From contig CP069300.1 of the NCBI GenBank assembly GCA_016839165.1, positions 3,844,001-3,908,000 on the forward strand: 64,000 bases of DNA, written 5' to 3'. A program made the translations under genes and the position numbers. The notes beneath the pieces are model-generated. The model did not search any database. It saw only the letters and a program-made list of their open reading frames with translations, and was not told where the DNA came from. Origin of the DNA: Bradyrhizobium sp. PSBB068. Lineage in GTDB: Bacteria > Pseudomonadota > Alphaproteobacteria > Rhizobiales > Xanthobacteraceae. Positions 1-10,797 of this stretch are shown one piece after another (positions within the stretch are counted from its first letter, which is position 1; every line of letters begins with the position of its first letter).

Positions 1-184
1 TGCCGTACACTTTCGGCGCGCCATGGGTCAGCCGGACCTGCTCGGCAGCACAGATCACCGTGACGCGATAAGGCGAGCCGGTCAGCGCCTGGCAATCCGT
101 GCAGTGGCAGATCGACACCCGTTCGGGATCGATCTCGGCTTGATAGGTCACGGCCCCGCAATGGCATTGCCCGTCGATCCGCAT
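1..184 (-). CDS. GFA family protein, N-terminal part (runs off the window)
   Basis: Reading leftward from an ATG at 184, the first 61 codons are visible and the frame is open to the window edge. The start region has CHCGAVTY at residues 8-15 and CHCTDCQ at about 37-43. These are the paired zinc-binding cysteine motifs of the GFA (glutathione-dependent formaldehyde-activating enzyme-like, CENP-V) fold. Members are small, about 110-150 residues, cytoplasmic and mostly of unknown substrate, so the GSH/formaldehyde role should not be assumed. It is divergent from the GntR gene and shares a 185-bp intergenic region holding a strong inverted repeat, so it could belong to that regulator's targets. 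Confidence 0.8.
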   Translation of the reverse strand, partial: MRIDGQCHCGAVTYQAEIDPERVSICHCTDCQALTGSPYRVTVICAAEQVRLTHGAPKVYG

Positions 185-298
185 CCACGTTCTCCCAATT
201 CGGCGTCGTGCAACAAGGCGGTCGCCCAACAGGTCGTTTGCCCAATTGCAGCCTGCAAGACGCCGCGACGCGATGCAGTGCCCAACCGGGACAATGCC

Positions 299-342
299 GG
301 TATCCCAAATCTGGATTGTTTGGGATACCAATCTGGGATACC
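299..342. promoter_or_regulatory. Candidate GntR operator: perfect inverted repeat plus a third half-site
   Basis: GGTATCCCAAA (299-309) is the exact reverse complement of TTTGGGATACC (319-329), separated by 9 bp. A further TGGGATACC half-site lies at 334-342, 13 bp downstream of the same word at 321-329. It sits 28 bp before the GntR start codon and between divergent genes. Autoregulation by the adjacent GntR protein is inferred. Confidence 0.6.
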
Positions 343-369
343 TAACCACGGTAACCGAGGGACGGCGCC

Positions 370-1038
370 ATGTCGCAGATGCTCCAGATTCACGACCAGC
401 TCCGGGAGATGATCCTGTCCTTCGACCTCGGCCCCGGCGAGCGGCTGACCGAACGCTGGCTGGAGAGCCGGTTCCAGGGATCGCGCACGCCGATCCGTGC
501 CGCGCTGGTGCGGCTCGAAGGCGAGGAGCTGGTCCGCCGTGACGGCCGCAACTGGATCGTCGCGCCGATCGACCTCGGCGAGCTGGAGGCGCTGGCCGAG
601 TTCCGGATCCCACTGGAGACGACGGCCGTCCGCCTCGCCTGTGCGCGGGCAAGCGCGGCCGATATCGCCGGCGTCGAAGAGATGCTGGATGCCTGCCAGT
701 CCGGCGCGCCGCGCGAGGAATGGCACCGTGTCGGCACCGATTTCCATGTCGAGATCGCGCGACTCTCCGGCAATCCCTTCATCGTGAAGGCGATCGCCGG
801 CGCCATGACGCGGCTGTCGCGGGCACGCTGGCTCGAAGTGTGGACCGAACCGTCGCGCGAGCAGGCCTGGCGCGAGCACCGGCGCATCCTCGGCTTCATC
901 AAGGCCGACGATCCGGATTCTGCCGCGCGAGAGGCCGCCGCCCACATCACCGCGACCCGCGACCGCCTGCTGCGTTCGCTCAACGAGGATCGCCGCGGCC
1001 TGCGGGCGCGCGGCTTCGCTGTGATCGGTTTGCGCTGA
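370..1038 (+). CDS. GntR family transcriptional regulator (FadR/FCD subfamily)
   Basis: 222-residue DNA-binding regulator. An N-terminal winged helix (about residues 4-65) contains the typical GntR stretch with GERLTERWLESRF followed by SRTPIRAAL and a wing ending in RRDGRNWIV. The C-terminal helical FCD ligand-binding domain (about 75-205) shows FHVEIARLSGN, the usual metal/ligand-binding histidine region. Length is normal for the subfamily. The stop codon is one base from the ATG of the MFS gene, so the two are probably translated together and the regulator probably senses the substrate of that transporter. The inverted repeat at 299-342 is a likely autoregulatory site. The effector cannot be read from sequence. 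Confidence 0.9.
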   Translation: MSQMLQIHDQLREMILSFDLGPGERLTERWLESRFQGSRTPIRAALVRLEGEELVRRDGRNWIVAPIDLGELEALAEFRIPLETTAVRLACARASAADIAGVEEMLDACQSGAPREEWHRVGTDFHVEIARLSGNPFIVKAIAGAMTRLSRARWLEVWTEPSREQAWREHRRILGFIKADDPDSAAREAAAHITATRDRLLRSLNEDRRGLRARGFAVIGLR

Positions 1039-1039
1039 C

Positions 1040-2251
1040 ATGAACATGGAAGTCGATCGCGAAGCGGCCCTCGATGCGGGGCCCTGGAGACGCAACCTGA
1101 TTGTCTGCGTGTTCGGCTCGTTCACGACCATCGTGGGAATGACGCTGCTGCTGCCGTTCCTGCCGCTCTATGTCGAGCAGCTCGGCGTGAGCGATCACGC
1201 CGCGATCGTGCAATGGTCCGGCGTCGCCTATGGTGCCACCTTCCTCAGCGCGGCGTTGACGGCGCCGCTGTGGGGACGGCTGGCGGACCGCTACGGCCGC
1301 AAGCTGATGCTGATCCGCGCCAGCCTCGGCATGGCGATCGCGATGTCGCTGATCGGCATGGCGCACAACGTGTACGAGCTGGTCGGCCTGCGGCTATTGG
1401 CCGGCCTGCTCGGCGGCTACGCCTCGGGCTCGACCGTGCTGGTCGCGGCGCAGACGCCGAAAGCTCGCTCTGGCTGGGCGATCGGCGTGCTGTCGGCCGG
1501 CATCATGGCCGGGAGCTTGGTCGGGCCCTTGATCGGCGGCGTCCTGCCCAACCTGATCGGCATCCGCGCGACCTTCTTCCTGATCGGCAGCGTCATCTTC
1601 ATCACCTTCCTCGGCACCACTTTTCTGATCCGCGAGGAGGCGCGCCCGAAGAAAGCGAAAGGCAGCAAGGCGCGTGGCGGCTGGTCGCTGGTTCCGGACA
1701 AGCGCCCCATCATTGCGATGTGGGGAACGGGCCTGCTGCTGATGATCGCCAACATGTCGATCGAGCCGATCATCACGGTCTATGTGGCGCAACTGGTCGA
1801 GGCACCGCAGGTGACGTTCGTCGCGGGACTCGTGATGTCGGCAGCGGCGTTCGGCAGCCTGTTGTCGTCATCGCACCTCGGCAAGCTCGCCGATCGCGTC
1901 GGCCATTGGCGCATCATCACCATCTGTCTGGCCGTCTCGGCGCTGCTGCTGATCCCGCAGGCCTTCGTGGTCAGCGGCTGGCAGCTGATCCTGCTGCGCT
2001 TCTTGATGGGGCTCGCGCTCGGCGGCCTCTTGCCCTGCATCGCCAGCGTGATCCGGCACAACGTGCCTGATGCCGTCACCGGCAGCATGCTCGGCTATTC
2101 GATCTCGGCGCAATATGCCGGCCAGGTGATCGGCCCTCTGGCCGGCGGATTCATCGGCGGCCATATCGGCATGCGCGCCGTGTTCCTCGGCACCAGCGTG
2201 CTGATGGCGCTCGGAGCGCTCGGCAATCTCGTCGTCGAGAAGAAAGAGTAG
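1040..2251 (+). CDS. MFS transporter, drug:H+ antiporter-1 type
   Basis: 403-residue inner-membrane protein with about 12 hydrophobic segments in two six-helix halves. The first cytoplasmic loop carries GRLADRYGRKLM, the signature A motif of the major facilitator superfamily. A central charged linker (EEARPKKAKGSKARGG) separates the halves. Sequence style matches DHA1 multidrug efflux proteins of the Bcr/TetA/MdtG type, which export drugs by proton antiport. The ATG at 1040 lies one base after the upstream GntR stop, an operon arrangement in which the regulator probably controls this exporter. A bidirectional terminator follows at 2282. The substrate is unknown. Confidence 0.88.
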   Translation: MNMEVDREAALDAGPWRRNLIVCVFGSFTTIVGMTLLLPFLPLYVEQLGVSDHAAIVQWSGVAYGATFLSAALTAPLWGRLADRYGRKLMLIRASLGMAIAMSLIGMAHNVYELVGLRLLAGLLGGYASGSTVLVAAQTPKARSGWAIGVLSAGIMAGSLVGPLIGGVLPNLIGIRATFFLIGSVIFITFLGTTFLIREEARPKKAKGSKARGGWSLVPDKRPIIAMWGTGLLLMIANMSIEPIITVYVAQLVEAPQVTFVAGLVMSAAAFGSLLSSSHLGKLADRVGHWRIITICLAVSALLLIPQAFVVSGWQLILLRFLMGLALGGLLPCIASVIRHNVPDAVTGSMLGYSISAQYAGQVIGPLAGGFIGGHIGMRAVFLGTSVLMALGALGNLVVEKKE

Positions 2252-2281
2252 TCGCCTGCCGCCTCCTCGTGATGACCAAAC

Positions 2282-2307
2282 AAAACGGCGCCCGAAGGCG
2301 CCGTTTT
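2282..2307. terminator. Bidirectional rho-independent terminator between the MFS gene and lon
   Basis: AAAACGGCGCC (2282-2292), CGAA loop, GGCGCCGTTTT (2297-2307): an 11-bp perfect stem with A/T tails on both sides. It sits between convergent genes, so it can end both transcripts. Confidence 0.9.
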
Positions 2308-2328
2308 CTATTTCAATCGTGGCTTGCT

Positions 2329-4758
2329 TCAGTGCGCCGTCAGGCCGCCGGAGGCTTCATCCGAAGCATCGGGCTTGACGTCGACCTTGCTGGCCTCCTC
2401 TTCCCAGACGATCGGTGCCGGCACGCGGACCAGCGCCTTGGCGATCACCTCATCCAGCCGCGAGACCGGGATGATCTCCATGCCGCCCTTGATCGCATCG
2501 GAAATCTCCGTGAGATCCTTGGCGTTGTCCTCCGGGATCAGCACCGTCTTGATGCCGCCGCGCGCGGCAGCCAGGAGCTTCTCCTTCAGACCGCCGATCG
2601 GCAGCACGCGACCGCGCAGCGTGATCTCGCCGGTCATCGCGACATCGTGGCGGACCGGGATGCCGGTCATGACCGAGATGATCGCGGTGGCCATCGCGAC
2701 ACCGGCGGACGGACCGTCCTTCGGGGTTGCGCCCTCCGGCACGTGAACGTGGATGTCGCGCCGGTCGAACATCGGCGGCTCGATGCCGTAGGTGATCGCG
2801 CGCGAGCGGACGTAGGACGCCGCCGCCGAGATCGATTCCTTCATCACGTCGCGCAGATTGCCCGTGACCGTCATCTTGCCCTTGCCGGGCATCATGACGC
2901 CTTCGATGGTCAACAGCTCGCCGCCGACATCGGTCCAGGCCAGACCGGTGACGATACCGACCTGATCCTCGTCGTCGATCTCGCCGAAGCGATACTTCGG
3001 AACGCCGAGGAACTCTTCGATATTCGCCTCGGTGACCTTCACCGACTTCTTCTTGGAGATCATCAGCTCCTTCACCGCCTTGCGGGCGAGTGTGGAGAGC
3101 TCACGCTCCAGGTTACGCACGCCCGCTTCGCGGGTGTAGCGGCGGATCATCAGCAGCAAGGCCGCGTCGTCGATCGACCATTCCTTGGAGTCCAGACCGT
3201 GCTTGGAGAGCGCGCTCGGGATCAGATGCTTGCGCGCGATCTCGACCTTCTCGTTCTCCGTGTAACCGGCGATCCGGATGATCTCCATGCGGTCCATCAG
3301 CGGGCCGGGAATATTCAGCGTATTCGCCGTCGTGATGAACATCACGTTGGACAGGTCGTAATCGACCTCCAAATAGTGGTCGTTGAAGGTCGAGTTCTGC
3401 TCGGGGTCCAGGACCTCAAGCAGCGCCGACGACGGATCGCCGCGGAAATCGGCGCCCATCTTGTCGATCTCGTCCAGCAGGAACAGCGGATTCGAGGTCT
3501 TCGCCTTCCGCATCGACTGGATGATCTTGCCGGGCATCGAGCCGATATAGGTGCGGCGATGACCGCGAATCTCCGCTTCGTCACGCACGCCGCCGAGCGA
3601 CACGCGCACGAATTCGCGGCCGGTCGCCTTCGCGATCGACTTGCCGAGCGAGGTCTTGCCGACGCCGGGAGGTCCGACAAGGCACAGGATCGGTCCGGTC
3701 AGCTTGTTGGCGCGCGACTGCACCGCGAGATACTCGACGATGCGGTCCTTGACCTTCTCGAGCCCGTAGTGGTCGGAGTCCAGCACCGCCTGCGCGGCCT
3801 CGAGGTCCTTCTTGACCTTGGACTTCTTGCCCCACGGGATCGACAGCAGCCAATCCAGATAGTTGCGCACCACGGTCGCTTCCGCGGACATCGGCGACAT
3901 CTGGCGCAGCTTCTTCAGCTCGTGCTGGGCCTTCTCGCGTGCTTCCTTGGAGAGCTTGGTCTTGGAGATCTTCTCCTCCAGATCGGCCAGCTCGTCGCGA
4001 CCTTCGTCGTCGCCGAGCTCCTTCTGGATCGCCTTCATCTGCTCGTTCAGGTAATATTCGCGCTGGGTCTTCTCCATCTGGCGCTTGACGCGCGAGCGGA
4101 TGCGCTTCTCGACCTGCAGAACCGAGATCTCGCTCTCCATCAGGCCCAGCACCTTCTCCAGGCGCTGCGTGACGGACAACGTCTCCAGTATCGCCTGTCG
4201 ATCGGCAATCTTGACCGCGAGATGCGAGGCAACGGTATCGCCGAGCTTGGCGAAATCGGTGATCGCCTGGACCACGCCGACGACTTCGGCGGAGATCTTC
4301 TTGTTCAGCTTCACATAGCTTTCGAAGTCGGACACGACCGATCGCGCCAGCGCCTCGGCTTCGACCGAGTTGGCATCCGTGTCGGCGAGCGCGACCGCGG
4401 TCGCCTCGTAATATTCGCTGCGGTCGGAATACTTTTCGACGCGCGCGCGCTCGAGGCCCTCGACCAGCACCTTGACGGTGCCGTCGGGCAGCTTCAGCAG
4501 CTGCAGGACGCTGGCGAGCGTACCGGTCTCGTAAATTGAATCGGGCGCCGGATCATCATCGGACGCGTTCTTCTGCGTCGCGAGCATGATCAACGCGTCG
4601 TTCTTCATCACCTCTTCGAGCGCGCGGATCGATTTCTCGCGACCGACGAAGAGAGGCACGATCATGTGTGGGAAGACGACGATGTCGCGGAGCGGCAGCA
4701 CCGGATAGGAATGGCTTTCGCCGTGGACGATCGTTGGCCGGGGTTTTGAGGTCGTCAT
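2329..4758 (-). CDS. lon: ATP-dependent protease Lon (class A)
   Basis: 809-residue cytoplasmic AAA+ protease that degrades misfolded and regulatory proteins. The N-terminal LAN domain starts at [13 protein letters not shown]. The AAA+ module has Walker A GPPGVGKT and Walker B FLLDEID. The C-terminal protease domain has the Ser-Lys dyad: Ser684 in DGPSAGVA and Lys727 in GGLKEK, the same 43-residue spacing as in E. coli Lon (679/722). The start at 4758 (MTTSKPRP) was chosen over an in-frame ATG 38 codons upstream because AAGGA lies 7 bases ahead of it and the extra N-terminus is not Lon-like. It is the last member of tig-clpP-clpX-lon, each gene with its own intergenic region. Confidence 0.97.
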   Translation of the reverse strand: MTTSKPRPTIVHGESHSYPVLPLRDIVVFPHMIVPLFVGREKSIRALEEVMKNDALIMLATQKNASDDDPAPDSIYETGTLASVLQLLKLPDGTVKVLVEGLERARVEKYSDRSEYYEATAVALADTDANSVEAEALARSVVSDFESYVKLNKKISAEVVGVVQAITDFAKLGDTVASHLAVKIADRQAILETLSVTQRLEKVLGLMESEISVLQVEKRIRSRVKRQMEKTQREYYLNEQMKAIQKELGDDEGRDELADLEEKISKTKLSKEAREKAQHELKKLRQMSPMSAEATVVRNYLDWLLSIPWGKKSKVKKDLEAAQAVLDSDHYGLEKVKDRIVEYLAVQSRANKLTGPILCLVGPPGVGKTSLGKSIAKATGREFVRVSLGGVRDEAEIRGHRRTYIGSMPGKIIQSMRKAKTSNPLFLLDEIDKMGADFRGDPSSALLEVLDPEQNSTFNDHYLEVDYDLSNVMFITTANTLNIPGPLMDRMEIIRIAGYTENEKVEIARKHLIPSALSKHGLDSKEWSIDDAALLLMIRRYTREAGVRNLERELSTLARKAVKELMISKKKSVKVTEANIEEFLGVPKYRFGEIDDEDQVGIVTGLAWTDVGGELLTIEGVMMPGKGKMTVTGNLRDVMKESISAAASYVRSRAITYGIEPPMFDRRDIHVHVPEGATPKDGPSAGVAMATAIISVMTGIPVRHDVAMTGEITLRGRVLPIGGLKEKLLAAARGGIKTVLIPEDNAKDLTEISDAIKGGMEIIPVSRLDEVIAKALVRVPAPIVWEEEASKVDVKPDASDEASGGLTAH

Positions 4759-4910
4759 GGCCTTATCCTTTTGTTTTGCCCCCTTGCTCGCAGTCCGCCT
4801 GCTTGCGCAACCGCCACAAGGTGCCTTGGTGATCCGGAACGAGATTGCCGTCAGCAGCCGCCTATTCCGCATCGTAAAGCGACGAATCTCAGCGCATGAG
4901 ATCCTTCACC

Positions 4911-4948
4911 GATAGCATTAGGTGGCTATCAGGCCGGGGGGTGTCAAG
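4911..4948 (-). promoter_or_regulatory. Candidate lon promoter with an inverted repeat over the -10
   Basis: On the minus strand CTTGACA (4942-4948) is followed after 19 bp by CCTAAT (4917-4922). CTTGAC-type -35 boxes are shared by alphaproteobacterial sigma-70 and RpoH promoters, and heat-shock control of lon is known elsewhere, so either factor is possible. GATAGC (4911-4916) and GCTATC (4925-4930) form an inverted repeat straddling the -10. The 19-bp spacer is long, so confidence is limited. Confidence 0.4.
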
Positions 4949-4995
4949 TCTGAGAAGTGCCCGGAAATTCAGGCTAAACAGGCATTTACTGCAAT

Positions 4996-5025
4996 GCCAA
5001 AATCATCGCTGCTGCTGCGCAGCGA
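4996..5025 (-). terminator. Candidate clpX terminator
   Basis: On the minus strand a hairpin with arms TCGCTGC and GCAGCGA (5006-5025) is followed by TGATTTTGGC, a short T-rich tail, 55 bp after the clpX stop codon. Confidence 0.45.
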
Positions 5026-5079
5026 CGGCCGCCGGATCGCCCGGCAGCCGTGCATTTGTGACAGGTCGAATGCGCGCCT

Positions 5080-6354
<1,275 letters not shown>

Positions 6355-6797
6355 TCATTATCTCCGTCCGCCGTTCGATCTTGTTTGCCAGATCGACCCA
6401 ATCCGGCACAAAACCGGGGTCTTGGGTAGATAGAGCAAATTCCGTACCAAAAAAGACCCTACGCAATACTGACCGTTGCAATCACGGTTTATTCGAATCT
6501 CCGCGATCATAGCCGATGCACTACAGCCAACCATGCTGGCACCCGACTATCAAGAATTCGCTAATCGGATGGCCTGCTCAAGACCGTGACAATACCGTGA
6601 TTTTCCACGATCGCACGTGGAATACGCATCGAAATCCACGGAACGTTGCGGGATTACCACGCCGCCTAATGAGCACGAAAGCGGAACTTGCCGCCCGAGC
6701 GTAGGCACTTGCGGGGTACTCCGCTCGTCCTGCTTTTGCCGGCTATGTGAGGCGCCAATGTGGAGATCACATCGGCGCCCCCGGGAGGCCGGCCAGA
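6355..6797. other. clpX-clpP intergenic region, no gene
   Basis: 443 bp with lower GC than the flanks. It contains the clpP terminator hairpin (6751-6779) and presumably the clpX promoter, but I cannot pick convincing -35/-10 boxes. Short open frames here have no ribosome-binding site or recognisable product. Confidence 0.5.
6751..6779 (-). terminator. clpP terminator-like hairpin
   Basis: On the minus strand GGCGCCGATGTG and CACATTGGCGCC pair over 12 bp with one G-U wobble around a 5-base loop, starting 18 bp after the clpP stop. There is no strong T tail, so it may act as a 3' stabiliser or a weak terminator. Confidence 0.5.
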
Positions 6798-7433
6798 TCA
6801 GGCGGCCTTGGCGGCCGACGGATCTTCCGGACGCTTGTCGATCACCTTGTCGACGAGGCCGAACGCCTTGGCGTCTTCGGCGGTGAGGAACTTGTCGCGC
6901 TCGAGCGCGTCCTCGATCGCCTTGTAGGTCTGGCCGGTGTGCTTCACGTAGATCTCGTTGAGGCGCTTCTTGAGATTCAGGATCTCCTGTGCGTGCAGCA
7001 TGATGTCGGTGGCCTGGCCCTGGAAGCCGCCGGAGGGCTGGTGCACCATGATGCGGGAGTTCGGCAGCGTGAAGCGCATGTCCTTCTCGCCGGCCGCCAG
7101 CAGCAGCGAGCCCATCGAGGCGGCCTGCCCGGTGCACAGCGTCGAGACCGGCGGGCGGATGAACTGCATCGTGTCGTAGATCGCAAGGCCCGACGTCACC
7201 ACGCCACCCGGCGAGTTGATGTACATCGAGATTTCCTTCTTCGGATTCTCGGCCTCGAGGAACAGCAGCTGCGCGACGATCAAGGTCGACATGCCGTCTT
7301 CCACCGGACCGGTGACGAAGATGATGCGCTCTTTCAAAAGGCGCGAGAAAATGTCGTAGGCGCGTTCGCCGCGATTGGTCTGCTCGACGACCATCGGCAC
7401 GAGATTCATGTAGGTTTCAACGGGATCGCGCAT
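6798..7433 (-). CDS. clpP: ATP-dependent Clp protease proteolytic subunit ClpP
   Basis: 211-residue serine peptidase forming the tetradecameric barrel used by ClpX and ClpA. The catalytic triad is visible: Ser106 in GQAASMGS, His131 in MVHQPSGG and Asp180 in ERDKFLT. The protein has the usual length and starts [18 protein letters not shown], typical for alphaproteobacteria. The ATG at 7433 has no good Shine-Dalgarno sequence. It lies between tig and clpX on the same strand. The gaps of 244 and 443 bp suggest separate promoters. Confidence 0.98.
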   Translation of the reverse strand: MRDPVETYMNLVPMVVEQTNRGERAYDIFSRLLKERIIFVTGPVEDGMSTLIVAQLLFLEAENPKKEISMYINSPGGVVTSGLAIYDTMQFIRPPVSTLCTGQAASMGSLLLAAGEKDMRFTLPNSRIMVHQPSGGFQGQATDIMLHAQEILNLKKRLNEIYVKHTGQTYKAIEDALERDKFLTAEDAKAFGLVDKVIDKRPEDPSAAKAA

Positions 7434-7677
7434 GAAAGAACCCAGGGGTTAGGGGTGGTGCATAACTCTGCCCAGAACTAGCTCGCTCAAGACTACTGGC
7501 TCGAGGCTGGCCGGCTCAAGGCTTAAACCAGATATGGGCCAATTTCCGGCCGACAAGGCCGACACTAGCCAACTGGGCAGGTCGCAGACGTTCAAGCCGA
7601 TTCGCGGCGGCACGCCTAGCGAGGGGATCCTCGCCGGGCGCGCTTTCGCGGTTCATCATTAACGCGAGGTGCCGGAA

Positions 7678-9036
7678 TCAGGCGGCAGTTTTCTCGCCGT
7701 CTTCATCCTTGAACAGCTCATCCTTGGTGACCTTCTTCTCGGTCACGTTGGCGAGCTCCAGCACGAAGTCGACGACCTTGTCCTCATAGATCGGGGCGCG
7801 GAGCTGGGCCAGCGCCTGGGCGTTGCTGCGGTAGTAATCCCAGACTTCCTTCTCGCGGCCGGGCATCTGGCGCGCGCGCTCAATCACGGCGCGCGAGACC
7901 TCATCGTCGGTCACGGTGATCTTGTTCTTCTCGCCGATCTCCGACAGCACGAGGCCGAGGCGGACGCGGCGGTCGGCGATCTTCTGGTACTCTTCCTTGG
8001 CCGCATCCTCGGTGGTGTTCTCGTCGGCGAAGGTCTTGCCGGTCGAGTCCATCTCGGCCTTGATCGAGTTCCACATCAGGTTGAACTCTTCGGCGACAAG
8101 CGACGGCGGCGCCTCGAATTTGTGGCTCTCGTCGAGCCGGTCGAGCAGCGCGCGCTTGACCTTCTGCCGGGTCGCGCCGGCGAATTCGGCGGTCAGGCGC
8201 TCGCGCGCGGCTTCCTTCAGCTTGTCGAGCGACTCGAGGCCGAGCGTCTTGGCGAACTCGTCGTCGATCGTGGCCTCACCGGGCACCTCGATCAGCGTCG
8301 CTGTAGTCTCGAACTCGGCCGGCTGGCCGGCGAGCTTGTCGTTGAGGTAGTTCTTCGGGAACGAGACCTTCAGCGTGCGGGTCTCGCCCGTGCCGATGCC
8401 GATCAGCTGCTCCTCGAAGCCCGGAATGAACTGGCCGGCACCGATCACGACCTGGATGCCCTCGCCGGTGCCGCCCTCGAAGGCCTCACCGTTGATGGTG
8501 CCCTTGAAGCTGATGGTGACACGGTCGTCCTTCTCCGCTGCACCTTCGGTCTTGGCGCTGTACGGGCGGCTGCCCTCGGCGATCCGCTTGATGGCGTCGT
8601 CGACGTCGGCGTCTGAGACATCGACCACCGGCTTCTCGACCGAGAACGACTTGAAATCGGCGAGCTGGATCGGCGGCACGACCTCGATCGCAACCGTGTA
8701 GGTCAGGTCGGTCTTGCCCGAGAGCAGCTCGTCGACCTGGTCCTTCTCGGTCGGCATCGTGATCTTCGGCTCGCCGGCAAGCCGGAAGCCGCGATCTTCG
8801 AACAACTGCCGGTTGGTGTCGCTGATGGTCTGGTCGATGGTCTCGGCCATGACCGAGCGGCCGTAGATCTTCTTCAGATGCGCGACCGGCACCTTGCCGG
8901 GACGGAAGCCGTTGAGACGGACCTTGTCCTTGAGGTCGACCAGCTTGGCGCCCGCCTTGGCATCGAGATCGGATGCCGGAACGCTGATCTTGAATTCGTG
9001 CTTCAGTCCCTCGTTGAGGGTCTCGGTGACCTGCAT
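7678..9036 (-). CDS. tig: Trigger factor, ribosome-associated chaperone/prolyl isomerase
   Basis: 452-residue chaperone that binds the ribosome exit tunnel and new chains. The N-terminal ribosome-binding domain carries the signature GFRPGKVP at residues 43-50. A central FKBP-type prolyl isomerase domain (roughly 165-250) includes [13 protein letters not shown] and [12 protein letters not shown] long helical substrate-binding C-terminus ends in an acidic tail ([11 protein letters not shown]). The ATG at 9036 has GGAAGAAG about 10 bases upstream. It precedes clpP on the same strand. A small GC-rich hairpin (7619-7634) lies after the stop but lacks a T tract. Confidence 0.98.
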   Translation of the reverse strand: MQVTETLNEGLKHEFKISVPASDLDAKAGAKLVDLKDKVRLNGFRPGKVPVAHLKKIYGRSVMAETIDQTISDTNRQLFEDRGFRLAGEPKITMPTEKDQVDELLSGKTDLTYTVAIEVVPPIQLADFKSFSVEKPVVDVSDADVDDAIKRIAEGSRPYSAKTEGAAEKDDRVTISFKGTINGEAFEGGTGEGIQVVIGAGQFIPGFEEQLIGIGTGETRTLKVSFPKNYLNDKLAGQPAEFETTATLIEVPGEATIDDEFAKTLGLESLDKLKEAARERLTAEFAGATRQKVKRALLDRLDESHKFEAPPSLVAEEFNLMWNSIKAEMDSTGKTFADENTTEDAAKEEYQKIADRRVRLGLVLSEIGEKNKITVTDDEVSRAVIERARQMPGREKEVWDYYRSNAQALAQLRAPIYEDKVVDFVLELANVTEKKVTKDELFKDEDGEKTAA

Positions 9037-9202
9037 GGTATCAATCTTCTTCCGCTTTTGCCGCGGCCCGAGCGGCCGTGGCAGTGTTCAATCTGTTCGA
9101 CGCTTGAGCCTTGCGGCCTGACGTCTGTGGGTTCGGCGAACCCTCGTCCCCCGAGAGGTCCAAGGTTCTCCAAGAATTCGTCATGCAAACGCTGTAAGCG
9201 CT

Positions 9203-9287
9203 TGGTGCGGGCGGAGGGACTCGAACCCCCACAACTTTCGTCACTGGAACCTAAATCCAGCGCGTCTACCAGTTCCGCCACGCCCGC
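9203..9287 (-). tRNA. tRNA-Leu (anticodon UAG)
   Basis: Minus-strand cloverleaf of 85 nt including an encoded CCA end (9203-9205). The acceptor arm GCGGGCG pairs with CGCCCGC. The anticodon stem CTGGA/TCCAG encloses the loop TTTAGGT with anticodon TAG at 9251-9253. A long variable arm (TGACGAAAGTTGTG region) marks a class II tRNA. The T arm contains GGTTCGAGTCC. It reads CUN leucine codons. Confidence 0.96.
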
Positions 9288-9422
9288 GCGAAAAGCATCC
9301 AGTCCGGCCGCGATGCCGCGGGCGGCCGGGCTTATAACATGCGCCCACCGGTTCGCAGCAAAAAAATGGCCGCGGGAGAGCCCGCCCTGCGACCGATCGC
9401 GACTGGACAGGTACGCTTGAAA

Positions 9423-10757
9423 ATGGTCCGCATCGGCCGGATGGCAAGGCCCACAGCAAGTCCTGAATTTTGGCTCAGCCGGCGCGACCTGATGGCCGCC
9501 CTCGGCGCCGCGGCGCTTTGCCCCGCTTGGCCGGCCACGGTCTCGGGGCAAGGCCGGACAGCGGTCGCGCTGCAGGCTAGGATCGATCGAATCGCGCTTC
9601 GCCCTAACGGGCCGGACACCCCCGTCTGGTCGCTGGGCAGCCACGACCTCCGCTTCAGGCGCGGCGAGGTGCTCGATGTGACGTTTGGCAACGAGCTGCC
9701 GGTCGCCGCCGCGCTCGATTGCCGCGGGCTTGACGGAGTCCCGGCCGCGGAGCCACTGGCCTCCCGGACACCGCTTGCCACCGGGGCCAAGGATAGCTTC
9801 CAGCTCCCGCTCCGGCATGCCGGTACCTTCCTGTGCGAGCCGCTGCTCGGCGATGGCACAACCATGCCGGCTCGCCCGCGCCCGTTGATCGTGACCGGCA
9901 CCTCGCCCGTCGCGGTGGATCGTGACGAGGTCTTGCTGATCGAGGAGTGGCGCCTGCAACCCGACGGAACCGCGGTGTCGCCCGGATCCGAGCCGAAAGA
10001 TTCGACGTTAATTCATACGATTAACGGCAAGACTTCGCACGAAGTCTCGGCACCGGCCAACGCCCGGCTCAGACTCCGCTTTATCAATGGCAGCCCACGC
10101 AGCGTGCTGGCGGTCAAGCTGGAGACCCTCGACGTCAGGGTGATGGCGATCGACGGCCAGCCAGCCGAACCATTCTCGGCGCGCAACGGTGCGCTGATAC
10201 TGGCTCCGGGAAGCCGAACCGACGTCTTCGTCGATACGGCCGGTCCGGCCGGAACCAGTTTCCCGATCCTGTTGCACGACGGCAAGCAGGGCCGCCCGGT
10301 CGGCAAGCTCATCGTCTCGAACGAAGCCCCGATCCGGGCGGCGCCGTTCCCTCCCGCTCCGCCGCTGCCGGGCAACGACATGCCCGCCCAGCTCGACCTC
10401 AGGAGTGCCGCCCGATTCGAATTGGCGCTCGGCGCGCCAACCGAGTGGTTCCGCCCGGCGGATTTCAAGCCGTCGGCGGCCCCGGCTTTTCAAGCCAAGG
10501 CCGGCCGGACGGTCGTGCTGGCGCTGACCAACCGCAGCGCGATCGCGAGCGTCTTTCATCTGCACGGCCATCACTTCCGCCTGCTCGACCGACTCGACGA
10601 CGGCTGGAAGCCGTTCTGGCTCGACACGCTCGCGGTCGAACCAGGCGAGACCCAGCGCATCGCCTTCCTCGCCGAATATCCCGGCCGCTATTTGATCGAA
10701 CAGGTTGCGGCCGATTGGGCCGCGCCGCGGCTCATCCGATGGTACAGTGTCCAATAA
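9423..10757 (+). CDS. Multicopper oxidase-fold protein with most copper ligands lost, Tat-exported (SufI/FtsP-like)
   Basis: About 444 residues with a twin-arginine signal (Ser19-Arg-Arg-Asp, then a hydrophobic run ending near CPAWPATVSG), so it is exported folded to the periplasm. It has cupredoxin repeats of the multicopper oxidase fold. Only HLHGHHF (379-385) survives of the four copper motifs. The first HxHG is replaced by DCRG, the second by LCEPL, and the C-terminal HCHxxxH by IEQVAA; the type-1 histidine before HLHG is Ser. E. coli SufI/FtsP is a known copper-free member of similar size that stabilises the divisome. A structural role here is inferred. The start is uncertain: in-frame ATGs also exist at 9339, 9366 and 9441. 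A GGGA-led enolase-family gene follows 40 bp later. Confidence 0.75.
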   Translation: MVRIGRMARPTASPEFWLSRRDLMAALGAAALCPAWPATVSGQGRTAVALQARIDRIALRPNGPDTPVWSLGSHDLRFRRGEVLDVTFGNELPVAAALDCRGLDGVPAAEPLASRTPLATGAKDSFQLPLRHAGTFLCEPLLGDGTTMPARPRPLIVTGTSPVAVDRDEVLLIEEWRLQPDGTAVSPGSEPKDSTLIHTINGKTSHEVSAPANARLRLRFINGSPRSVLAVKLETLDVRVMAIDGQPAEPFSARNGALILAPGSRTDVFVDTAGPAGTSFPILLHDGKQGRPVGKLIVSNEAPIRAAPFPPAPPLPGNDMPAQLDLRSAARFELALGAPTEWFRPADFKPSAAPAFQAKAGRTVVLALTNRSAIASVFHLHGHHFRLLDRLDDGWKPFWLDTLAVEPGETQRIAFLAEYPGRYLIEQVAADWAAPRLIRWYSVQ

Positions 10758-10797
10758 CAAGGGAAGGAAACTTCCGGGAAACGCGCAGGGGACATCC

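Larger units (their letters stand above)
4759..5079. other. lon upstream region, no gene
   Basis: 321 bp between lon and clpX. It holds the candidate lon promoter (4917-4948), a GATAGC/GCTATC inverted repeat (4911-4930) and a candidate clpX terminator (4996-5025). Small open frames here lack ribosome-binding sites and recognisable products. Confidence 0.6.

Noticed and set aside
2269-4539. Plus-strand open frame of 756 codons opposite lon
   Set aside because: It is antisense to the well-supported lon gene, is rich in Arg/His/Asp/Leu as expected from a GC-rich shadow frame, has no ribosome-binding site, and matches no family.
7434-7677. Possible regulatory RNA or terminator between tig and clpP
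   Set aside because: The hairpin GCGAGG-GGAT-CCTCGC (7619-7634) lacks a T tract, and the remaining sequence has only loose CTCAAG repeats; too weak to call.
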